A stretch of 64,000 nt of DNA from Tricholoma matsutake. Taxonomy: Eukaryota; Basidiomycota; Agaricomycetes; Agaricales; Tricholomataceae. Where the stretch lies: NCBI GenBank assembly GCA_026075535.2, contig AP026544.2:9982001-10046000 (forward strand), given 5' to 3'. Below, piece after piece: positions 55,165 to 64,000 of the stretch. The position numbers and the translations under genes were made by a program. Positions within the stretch are counted from its first letter, which is position 1, and each line of letters begins with the position of its first letter. The notes under the pieces are model-generated. The model saw only the letters and a list, made by a program, of their open reading frames with translations, had not been told where the DNA came from and ran no database searches.

Positions 55165-57228
55165 ATGGCGTCCGTTGTAACACTGGACAACACCTTAGGT
55201 GCAGCCCTCGTCGGCGCTTTCTTTGCGGCAATGTGAGTTACAAGATCTTCCTCGTCCCCCTCGCCCCTGAAGTCACTGCACAGACTATACGGGTTCACCA
55301 CAATCCTTGTAATTCTGTACTTTACCAACTACCCAAATGATTGGCGGGTCCAAAAGATATCTGTGCGTTTCATCGCGTGTCTCGTTCGGATTATAGGTTA
55401 ATGCGTCCAATCTACACCCAGGTTGCCATTCTCTGGTGAGCATCTCCGAGTCCATGCCAAATGATAATGGAGCTCAGCGGTATTCTGAAGGATCTTGGAC
55501 TCACTTCACCTCTCATTGACCATTGCTACTGTGTACCATTATGTCGTCACTTCATTTGGGTCTTTGTTGGCAATCCAGTTGGTCGATTGGTATTGTCATG
55601 TCGATCTTTGACTATCCTCTCTCCGAACTAACCAACTTGTTTAGGACCTTAAAGGTAATTGAGTTTGCTGCATCGATTCGAATAAGTGTAATTCATATTG
55701 ATTTATTAGCTACAAATTGCAGTGAATGTGAGTTTCATACCTTCTCTTCCCAGACTTCGTTACACTGATGCGCGATTAAGATTGGTATAATTCTTTTCGT
55801 ACAAACCTTGTACGCAATTCGTGTATGGAAGCGTGAGTACACGACGAATTTAGACCTTCCTGGCGCTGATGGGCGGTGATACCTGGGTTCAGTTGGTCAC
55901 GGCCACCACCATCGTGCATGGCCCGTGTTTGTCGTGAGTATCTGTAGCCCTTTGTAACCAGTGATTATGTGGTGTGCTAACAGGAATGACAAGGTCGTCG
56001 TCGTCGGCGGCGGTTACGGTAAGTTCACAGTATATCATGTTTGCTCATTTAACTGAATATTCCGAACTTCAAGCCGTTGGTGTTCGTAAGTGAATCCCAG
56101 AATATTTTTCATTGTTTACAACTTTCTGAAAAAGTTCTGGCGCGAGAGACGTATGTCCACTATATTAGTTTTTGTTGTTTCTGGACGCTTACGGTGTTCA
56201 ATGACCAGATATCGCGCTGACAACTTTGGCCAACTGCATTTCATATCAGTGAGCTCCTTCCCATGCAGTCCTTCTACACGAGCTGAACCTTTGTCATCTT
56301 CAGTGGGCCATTATCACCTCATTTGTTACGTCCACCTCTATCGATGTGGTACTGTCAGGGGCCATGTGTTACTACCTAATCAAAAGTAGATCTGGATTTT
56401 CCGGGTGAGCCTCCTTCAATTAGGAGTTCATACGATATATTAAGCATCTCCCAGGAGCAACAGTACGATTTATTACATCATCCGGATGACGCTAATTTCT
56501 GGAGCCCTAACCAGGTAAGAGTATATATCCTGTGTTCTCGATTTTATATAACGTACAACTCCAGTGCCTGTTCATTAACAGCTCTCATTGCAGTACGTCA
56601 TCCTCCCTTGACTTGGAGAGAGCCCCCTCTTAGCACTTATCTTAATAGTACGTTGTGATGCCCAAAAACCTGGTGTTTCTAGCCATCGAATTTCTACTCA
56701 CGAAGTGTAAGCTTGCTTCCCATACGTCTATTTCTCTTGGCTAAATTTGTAACAGTGTACATCAACAGCTTCCTCGCCATGTGCATACACTTGACCTTTC
56801 ATTGTGACAATTATGATTTAACAGGGTTCTTTGCAGGTTGAACGCACGTCAAAGCATTCGTGAGAACTCCTCAACGATGAGCTCGGGTAACTCCAACAAA
56901 ATGATGAACATTCGCACCATAACCTCTTCACATGTGCACCATGATAATACCATTGACTCCCCGCTCACTCCAGGAGATGATAAGGTTTAAATCCTTTATT
57001 CTTCATACGCCCAGAGCTTTCTGATTCACGGCCAGAATTTCCTGCGGATGACGCCGTTCGGTGATAGAAATCATGGTCTTGATTCGACGTCCAGCTTGGA
57101 AGAAAATCGGCATTCCTCTGCTCTAAATGGGAGTGTGAGTCTTTACATCTTGAAATATTCTGTTAACTGAATTCGTGTGGCAGCACCCCGCGGCAGACAA
57201 TAGGATGAGTCGAGTGACCTTCGTTTGA
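55165..57228 (+). CDS. DUF6534-type multi-pass membrane protein
   Basis: About 14 small exons. Exon 1 (55165-55232) reads MASVVTLDNTLGAALVGAFF, a first hydrophobic segment. Further exons give LYGFTTILVILYFTNYPNDW, VAILWILDSLHLSLTIATVY, VVVVGGGYAVGV, WAIITSFVTSTSIDVVLSGA, NSTIYYIIRMTLISGALT, YVVMPKNLVFLAIEFLLTK and VYINSFLAMLNARQSIRE. These hydrophobic stretches and their order match the agaricomycete DUF6534 family, with about 6-7 membrane spans. The cytosolic tail is Ser/Asn-rich with SPLTPGDD. The last exon ends near TGA at 57226-57228. Function of the family is not established. Introns are 45-70 bp. Confidence 0.82.
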
Positions 57229-57437
57229 ATTATCCTTGCACTTTTTGGCTTATTGGAAGAACTTCGTTCATTATTACCTTCCATTCCTTTGTTTTGGTAT
57301 ACCCGATCTCACCGATGTGTAACTTCCAAACTAGCTAGCATATAGAAATGTAACAATATACCATCATGTGAACATACATAGCCGCTTTTCCTTATTCAGA
57401 CTCGGGTAGACCGTAGAATGCTTCGCACGATGGGCCG

Positions 57438-57884
57438 GTGACTCCATGTCGGCAATTATGGCATGCTGGGAATGAACACAACACCAACAAAGGTTACTAT
57501 GGGCTCATCATAAATGTACTGCGAGCTCAGCCCAACTGCCCGAGTTCAAGGGAAATCGTCGTGGTGATATCCAAAATGAACGCTGAGGGACGACTAAACT
57601 TGGAATGGACAATAAGTAGCTTGGGTGGGTGGGTAGCAACGCGGCGCTGCATGTTCGGAACAACAAACGCGGTGATATTCACAGATCACAACGAGATTGC
57701 CCAACTTCCGTTCAACCCTGTTTCTTTCCTGTATATTGGGTTTGAACTACCCAGCAATCCTGAAGAGCAGCACATGGACCAGAATCAAGTAGTAGTACAT
57801 CGTCAGGGAAACAGGTGCGGTCACGTTTATCTTCGTACTGCGGGCGGGAGTGTGAAAGATCTCATGAAGAAATCATGGTTCTAG
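57438..57884 (+). CDS. Uncertain hypothetical ORF
   Basis: A 148-codon uninterrupted frame (HNTNKGYYGLIINVLRAQPN, SFLYIGFELPSNPEEQHMDQ). It lies between the DUF6534 gene and WRAP53, shows no recognisable domain, and no promoter or splice feature decides its reality. It could be chance. Confidence 0.25.
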   Translation: MTPCRQLWHAGNEHNTNKGYYGLIINVLRAQPNCPSSREIVVVISKMNAEGRLNLEWTISSLGGWVATRRCMFGTTNAVIFTDHNEIAQLPFNPVSFLYIGFELPSNPEEQHMDQNQVVVHRQGNRCGHVYLRTAGGSVKDLMKKSWF

Positions 57885-58023
57885 ACTGTGCCAAGGTAGG
57901 AATGTATGTTCTATTCGAGGATATCATGAAGGTTTCGGATAAGCGGAAGGGCGCCAGTCACTGGTTACCGCAGGACAACCAAGTGCGTGGGAGAATGATA
58001 GTGACGGCAAATTGACGGCGAAA

Positions 58024-59849
58024 TTAAGGTTGGATTTGAATTTCTGGTTCAAAATTCCACAGTTTTATCGACGAATCCAGAGTCACAGGGTGTGGTCGGC
58101 TTAGGCGTTTTATGACGTTTGAAGTTTCCCTCGCCCCCGTCCCATCGTCATCTTCTCCAGATTCGTCGGAATCAGAAGATGTTTCCGAATGTATATTGTC
58201 GTCGTCTTCGGGATGGAAATGTCTAGATCCAGAAGCAGAGATCAAAGTCGAGCGTAGAGGATGAAAGGCCACAGAGCCGATGGCATCTTGGAGGCAAGGA
58301 AGGCTCTGAATGACTTGGATGAGAAGACTTTTGAGGCGTGGGACATACCGTTATGGGCGTCAAATTCCATAGTTGGGTGGACCACACGCAGATCGCTTGC
58401 GGGCGAAGCCTCTCCAGTTGAATTCGCAACATCGTTGTGCAGGTCAAACATATAGATGTCCCCTCGCTAGAGCATAACTCTCATCAAAGTCAATGAATCA
58501 CCATGTATATATAAATCATACCTGATTTCCAGTACTCATCCAACGACCACTCGAGTCGATGTCGAAACGTATCCTCTGATTTGTTCTTCCTTCGGCATTT
58601 GAGCCTCGATATATGTGTATGGGAGCATCCACATTTGCACGTAGATCCCAACTGTATATAGCTTCGTGGCGTCGATACGCTGCGTACAAAATGTGAGGCA
58701 TTGTAGGGTTGAAGTGAAGCTAAAACAATCGCGAGGCTAAGAATCATCCGCAAGGTAATCTAAATGGCATACCTGTGTAATGCTAGCGCGGGGCCCGCCA
58801 CCGACAAACATCACAGGCTCTCCCCGAGCCTCACTAAACATCGCAATATTGGAGAGCGTGGGCGATAAGCTCCCAGCAGCGTAAAAGTCAGATCCTTGAG
58901 ACGGTGAAAACGCAAGGGCAGATATAATTCCTTGTTCTTTGATTATTTCATGCTGACGCGTTTGAAGGCGAGACATCTTTACCTTTCAGCCCATCTTTGC
59001 TTTTCTTTGAAGGAGTCGTCGGAAGTCGAATGCCTTCTCCAGGGTAAGAGACGTCGAATACTTCAATCGCGTCTTCAAAGCCACAGTATAACCTGGATTC
59101 CTATTAGATCTGGCAGAGTAGTAGAAGATATTCGACTAACTTGTCTGCTGCAAGGTTGAAAGCAAGGCTATGTGGCGCAACCTGTCGTTCGCGGTGATCG
59201 ACTATTCGATAAGATGCACGGAGCTATCACAAGCATGTAATCAATACGAGAGATCCATTAAAACACAAATCATGTACTCTTCCGTCGGATGCATCAAGCA
59301 ATTTTACGGGAGTTTCACGAACGGAAGCAACGAAACAGTATAATAAAGGGTTGCTTGGGGTGGCTGCTGGATACCAGATAAAGTCGAGAATAGGCGATGG
59401 CTGACGAAATGCTCGAAGAGATGCAACTTCACCATGGCTCGAAGCTTGCAGACATTAAATGGCGTCCTTTCTCGTAGGGCATGGTAGTACTTACCCGAAT
59501 TGCCCAGAATCTCGCCACTCACTGGTGATGCCTGCCTACAAAAAACATAAAAGTGATATGCGTGTGATGGATGGAAAATTAAACGACAAATTACCGACAT
59601 GTTTAAGAGTTGGAACGTTCTATTTTCGCAATGTGCTAGGACTGATGAGCCATCTGAACACCTAATGACATTTTGCATGTGTAAATTAAAACGCCCCGAT
59701 GTACACCTATTAACGTACCATTTCGCGGTTCGGACAAAATTTTCAGGGAAACTGGGATCTGGTTCAAGGTCTAACCTGGTCGCGAGTGATGGGCGTTTTG
59801 AGGTGTAAAATTGTGTGGGTGCCCACGAAGATTCTGCGACTGAATCCAT
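58024..59849 (-). CDS. WRAP53/TCAB1-like WD40 protein
   Basis: About ten exons from MDSVAESSWAPTQFYTSKRP at 59849. Blocks in order: NFVRTAKW-CSDGSSVLAHCENR (across an intron), RQASPVSGEI, SVRETPVKLLDASDGR, APHSLAFNLAADK, GIISALAFSPSQGSDFYAAGS, VGGGPRASITQV, PHILYAAYRRHEAIYSWDLR, RIRFDIDSSGRWMSTGNQ, then GSVAFHPLRSTLISASGSR and LDSSIKLWNF at the end. These match the telomerase Cajal-body protein family (WDR79), which binds box H/ACA RNAs including telomerase RNA. A Ser/Glu/Asp-rich insertion (SETSSDSDESGEDDDG) precedes the last strand. Intron joins I checked keep the frame (e.g. FDAHN-DAIGS), so it looks functional. Fungal roles are less studied. Confidence 0.85.
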
Positions 59850-60279
59850 TACATCTTCAATAACGTCTATCGTTAAGTAGACAAATTAAGACTGAAAATT
59901 TAGGCACTTTTGTATGTCATCTCAATGTTTTTGACGATCGATGGAGTAATCAACCTGATGTAGAGTCGTGACAAGCAAGTAACAATTCGATATCAAACGC
60001 TGACGTAATTTTTTCGCACCCATATGTAAATGTTCCAGACCAAGGCCAATGTCAAGGTGCTAGAGCTAGATCCCTACCTCAACGTCGAACTTAAGCAACT
60101 CGGCCAATGTCGCCTAATTCGTCCGCCAGCAGTGAGCAAACTCTGGGTGAGCTCAGTAGCACTACATAGTACTGTATAACGCCATAACATTGTCTTTTGA
60201 TTCAGTGGACCCCTGGTTGCAAGTACAACAGCACAGTTAACTGAGACTACCTAACCGCTCTACCTCCCTTTACGTAGCA

Positions 60280-60420
60280 AACTCAGGATGCCTACTACAT
60301 GCTACGTCGCCTAGCTCTCGAGAAGGGCTGCAGGCGATATGAATATGCACTATGACAAATCATCGAGTGTGGCTTCAACTTGCTTCCCTGTGTGAGCAAC
60401 CGGATCCATATTTTCGAGGT
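60280..60420 (+). pseudogene. Possible decayed exon of an unrecognised gene
   Basis: Between a 3' splice-like TACGTAG and a 5' splice-like GAG-GTAAAA, one frame reads AYYMLRRLALEKGCRRYEYA, a TGA, then QIIECGFNLLPCVSNRIHIF. A further stretch upstream (VKVLELDPYLNVEL, about 60050-60090) might belong to it. The TGA sits where CGA (Arg) would fit. I do not recognise the family. Confidence 0.25.
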
Positions 60421-61082
60421 AAAAAAACGGGCTATTCAGCGGGCGCAGCGGTTTGCATCACAAGATCACGACTCCTAATGCAAGATCGTCTTGAGTTAGT
60501 TCACCAGAGTTCACCGTGATTATCATTAATGAGCAACCGGCGAACTAATCATTTGCCTATCGAGGCTACGGGGTATGGGGTATTGCGGCCGGACCTCTGG
60601 GCTACAGCGGACATGCAATTCCTCGCAAAACAGAGAACAAACGCGAATGAAATCTGGCTGGCTCACCTCGACACAGCGAGGGCTCCTAACTAATCAAATT
60701 CTGTACGAATCGCTCTAACTAAGTCAGTAGAGGCCATGGGACATAAGGGGTTATGGGTATCAGAGGTATGTGCTATGAGGTCGGACCATACGATACCGGC
60801 GATGCCGGGGTTGGCTAGGAACTTGCGGTGCCAGTGGGAAACTGAAAAATTTACTTTGATTGGAATGCATACGATGGGGGCGGAACATAAAGTCATTGAT
60901 CCTGAAGTTGCCGCCTATTCATGACATCTTGGTCTTAGCTTGCAGGAGAGGTGGCATGTAAGTGAAACCCCGAAAGATGCATGGATGAGGACTGGAACGC
61001 CACAGTTGATCAACGGATCAAAACGTCTAGATAAACATCAGGAAAAATCTTTGTGGCTACATAGCAACCAAAGACTGGTACA

Positions 61083-61521
61083 TAAGATAGATCTCGTTCA
61101 GAACAAACGTGATCACGTGAAATGTGTGACATTTGAATAGACTTCTGCTAAATTCACTTCACAGCACATTTAAAAAAATCCATTTCCACAAAGCTATTTA
61201 AATCATACATGTCCAGGTTATATTGTTTTTACAATAGGAGAAACTTGACTGTAGAAGTTGCCATTAGGTTTCTGGAAGTGGGAACTTGACATTGTGACTA
61301 CATGGTCACAGCATCCAGATTCAGCACTTGCAAACCTAATGACTCCTCAGCCTCAACACCTTTGGAGAATTTAAAGTAACAGATCATTAATAAAAATGAT
61401 TTTCAACAACTCTGTGCAGCCAGAAGTCTCAAAAGTGTCATCAAAATGACTGCCAACTATGATCTAGTCCAATGTCACACATTTCACGTGATCACATTTG
61501 TTCTGAATGAGATCTATCTTA
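61083..61521. repeat. 51-bp inverted repeat with 337-bp spacer
   Basis: Arms 61083-61133 and 61471-61521 are inverted copies (TAAGATAGATCTC, GTGATCACGTGAAATGTGTG) with only a few mismatches, two at CpG. The arms do not extend outward and I see no target duplication, so this may be part of a decayed MITE. Confidence 0.75.
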
Positions 61522-61912
61522 GCTCACATAGACTTCCTTCAACTATTTCTGATGTCAACCCAAGATAAACCCCGATTGTTGGGGCGCGATGGCGCGATTA
61601 TTGCAATGATATTATGATTGATGTACTCTACATACAAACTTCAACTCAACTTCAAAATCAACTTCTACATGGTGGCACCATTCAACCAATAACAGAAAAA
61701 ACAGCATGTAACTATTGTAATTTAAGTGTTTGGCATGCCTCAGCTAGTAAGTAGTAGTGGACTAGTACATTTTGACTACATTAGCTGTGAATTACTACTT
61801 ATATAGTACTCAGGCTCTGTGTCGAGAAATGAAACATAGCCTGTGGTTACAAGTGCTCGGGGAGCATACAGTATATAAGCTATGCGCTGATCGATGTAAA
61901 TGCGCGCGGGTT

Positions 61913-62318
61913 CCAAACACCCGTCATCAAAAGGCTTCGCCTTTCAGCCATGACGTTGTTTTGCATATCGTCTTCAGCACCTACCGTTTAGCAGCAGAGG
62001 CTGTTTTGAAGAAGGATCGGTATGTGAGACAGTTCCATTAGGGAATCTGTGGCGAGATCGGTTTTTGAAGACAGCTAAGTACCCCCTAAGTCCCTCAACT
62101 AAATGCGGGTCCCAAGGGTAAGGAGGATTTTCGGAGGCCTATCAAACACCTGTCATCACAGCCTTTCAGCCACGACGGTGTTTTGCATATGATCGTCGAA
62201 ATATCGTCTTCAGCACAGTGCTACCGTTCGGCGTTTAGTAAGGATCGGTATGATTTTCACTAGGGCCGCAATCTGTGGCTATTTGAAGACAGCTCTATAA
62301 CCCCCTAAATCCCTCAAC
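61913..62318 (+). repeat. Duplicated upstream region of the hydrolase gene
   Basis: Two diverged copies, 61913-62099 and 62143-62318, share CAAACACC-GTCATCA, CCTTTCAGCCA-GACG, GTTTTGCATAT, TCGTCTTCAGCAC, AAGGATCGGTATG and TTTGAAGACAGCT in order, and both end CCTCAAC. The second copy ends exactly at the hydrolase ATG. So the start-proximal leader was duplicated. A TATA-like GTATATAAGC lies at 61870-61879. Confidence 0.75.
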
Positions 62319-63689
62319 ATGCCCCAAGCACCCGTCGATAACAAAGGAACTGAAATATTTTACACCGACAGTGGACCTGTTCCTGGTTCCACCGATTATA
62401 CAACACTTGTCATCTACCACGGTTCTGCCTTCACTGGGCGTGAGTTCCGTAGTTCCTTCGATGCTTCGACTACGAGTTTCATTTCTGATTTAGATACTTT
62501 CCACAAGCTTCTACCCTTCGGAGCGAAGGACAACATCCGGCTCGTCATCGTCAACCGCCGAGAATATGCTGGGTCTACTAAGTATACTGATGACGACCTC
62601 AAAGACCTGAATGAAGGAAAGGTATCCTTCATGGAGATCTTAGCTGCTGAAGTCGCACATCTCCTCGTCTGGTTCGTTGAGACGCACAACATTCCTAAAG
62701 CCAGTGTAGATCACAAGTCTGGTGGTTTGTCCATCATGGGATGGTCCATGGGGAATACAACACCCATGTCCGTCTTTGGATATCCGGAAGCTGTGGGACA
62801 AGAAGCATATGTGAAACTTGAGCCGTATCTTCGTCAATTCATCTTGTACGGTAAGCGAAGACACATTTTGTTCGATGACAACGAGGCAACATCCGTACGT
62901 TAGACCCGCCATGGCTCGCCTTTGGCTATGACCAGCCCCCAGAGGGTTATGTCCCCTTCACAGTAAGCAATTCTGCACGCTGCTTCTAGATACGTCCATA
63001 CATCTGACGCGGCGTACTAGGATCCTGATTACCCTACCCAGCAAGCAATGTTTAAGCACTTTGGATCTTGGGTTTCGGGCTATTACAATCACCCCGATAT
63101 CGCCTCCAGGTCCATTCATGGGCTAAATTTCGACAGAAGCGGTGAACTTCCCAATCCCAATGATCCTAAATCTACAGGCAGGATACCCTCGATCAATAAC
63201 GCGACTGCGGAAGAGGTCGAGAACATCGTCAGTCTTTGAAGCACATAGAAAATCATTTTGGAATCAGATGAGCTGATTATGTCCATCCGACAGTTCGATA
63301 CTGTTGCCGCGAGTCGCTCGGAGCTTTCTATGTTTTACCCCATGCAGCCTGTGATCAAAACTATGGCTCAAAGGTTCCTGTTCGATGAGAAGCTCGTAAA
63401 TGAGGTATTACCAAAGCTGGATGTGGCGGTTATGTGGTGCACGAGGGCGCAATGGTATTCTGTTTATGGAATGATTGAAACGGAGAGGCAGTACAAAGAG
63501 AACGTCAAGCAGGGATACAAGGTTAGGCCCATTCGATTTATCGAGCTTGAGGGTGCGAATCATTTTGTGGGTCTAATTCTGTCTCTCCATCGTTCTTATT
63601 GTTCCTGACACTTTGGCCAATCCCAGTTTCACTGGGATGACCCGGAAGACTTCTGGGCGGCGACGGTCAATGTTGTCAACAATCATTGA
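62319..63689 (+). CDS. Alpha/beta hydrolase
   Basis: Five exons: 62319-62850, about 62905-62961, 63021-63232, about 63271-63555 and 63627-63689, with GT-AG introns that keep the frame. The N terminus MPQAPVDNKGTEIFYTDSG leads into VIYHGSAFTGREF (oxyanion-hole region), then RLVIVNRREYAGS, and the nucleophile elbow MGWSMGN (G-x-S-x-G) near residue 146. Later VAVMWCTRAQW may lie near the acid residue, and LEGANHF carries the likely catalytic His. The protein ends WAATVNVVNNH. No signal peptide, so probably cytosolic. Substrate cannot be told. The start is set by the leader duplication and the first ATG. A copia element lies 40 bp downstream. Confidence 0.85.
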
Positions 63690-63729
63690 CATCCCATCAT
63701 CCTGTGTGGGGTTTGAATGATACTATGTC

Positions 63730-63919
63730 TGTTGAGACTCTGAGGACTTGATTATAGTATAAACGGACTTATTATTGTGTTTATCTACAACAACTATTTA
63801 TACAAGCATTTGATGTGTTGATCGGTAATCATAAGATGTAATAATCTGTGGGCACATCATTACTACTATATTTGGTGTCAGCGTCGGTGTTGCCTAATGC
63901 TACAATCACTTATTCAACA
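63730..63919 (-). repeat. 3' LTR of the copia element
   Basis: 190 bp, TGTTGA...TCAACA with 6-bp inverted ends. The left neighbour ATGTC (63725-63729) should be the target duplication if the other end outside the window carries it too. Confidence 0.8.
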
Positions 63920-64000
63920 CTCCCCCTTGATACCTATGCCATACCTATGCGCTTGACCAGATCTTCATGTTTTGGTCTTGGCAGTGCCTTGGTGAATATG
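63730..64000 (-). mobile_element. Ty1/copia LTR retrotransposon, 3' end only (runs off the window)
   Basis: On the minus strand the window edge reads the C-terminal end of copia Pol (IFTKALPRPKHEDLVKRIGM, then a stop at about 63940), a purine tract (AAGGGGGAG) and then the 3' LTR. This pattern is characteristic of copia elements. The rest of the element lies outside the window. Confidence 0.85.

Larger units (their letters stand above)
59850..61912. other. Long region with little coding signal
   Basis: About 2 kb between WRAP53 and the duplicated region. Short frames only. One possible decayed exon (60280-60420) and one inverted repeat (61083-61521) are listed separately. No tRNA or rRNA was recognised. 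Confidence 0.45.

Noticed and set aside
60050..60090. Segment reading VKVLELDPYLNVEL, reminiscent of the start of glycogen branching enzyme
   Set aside because: Similarity is too short and no other branching-enzyme block follows; kept only as part of a possible decayed exon.
61900..61930. GGTTCCAAACACCC-like sequence suggesting a tRNA B box
   Set aside because: No matching A box, acceptor stem or cloverleaf could be formed around it.

Overview
The window is nuclear DNA of a basidiomycete fungus, most likely an agaricomycete. The genes have many short (about 45-65 bp) GT-AG introns. A DUF6534-type membrane protein and a KDZ-type transposase, both families I know mainly from agaricomycetes, are present. 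The repeats are rich in chromodomain Ty3/gypsy elements and carry CpG-to-TpG decay.

Positions 1 to about 41,900 are a nest of transposons. A decayed gene at the left edge is interrupted by gypsy element 1 (843-6828, 5-bp target duplication). Next come an antisense MULE transposase relic (7183-8963) and a truncated LTR (9015-9344). A second gene is cut in frame at 9712/41643 by one large DNA transposon (9713-41642) with inverted termini and a 7-bp target duplication. After removing what later landed in it, this element is about 9.8 kb. It holds a KDZ transposase relic (20039-21808), an IS630-like transposase relic and several unrecognised reading frames on both strands. Later insertions stretched it to 31.9 kb: a hAT-like element (10204-11050), gypsy 2 (12702-18926), a solo LTR (23304-24473), gypsy 3 (27336-40888, itself carrying solo LTRs at 32339-33526 and 39204-40555), and a hAT-like foldback MITE (41270-41615). 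Almost every insertion is bounded by its own target-site duplication. In three cases the interrupted reading frame closes when the insertion is removed.

Positions about 42,900 to 63,700 are compact host DNA. In order: a QCR6-like subunit of respiratory complex III (minus) sharing a short promoter with an F-box/propeller-like protein (plus); a UPF1-like SF1 helicase with an exonuclease-like N-terminal part (minus); a small unrecognised gene (minus); the exosome nuclease DIS3/RRP44 (minus); a DUF6534 membrane protein (plus); an uncertain reading frame; a WRAP53/TCAB1-like WD40 protein (minus); a 2.5-kb region with little coding signal but an inverted repeat and a duplicated upstream region; and an alpha/beta hydrolase (plus). 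The right edge enters the 3' end of a Ty1/copia element on the minus strand.

The host genes are housekeeping functions (respiration, RNA decay, telomerase RNP biology) with no sign of a shared pathway. The transposon half shows layered insertion followed by inactivation, with damage concentrated at CpG sites, as expected for methylated repeats. All gene models were read by hand from the sequence; splice sites are inferred from GT/AG motifs and family conservation.
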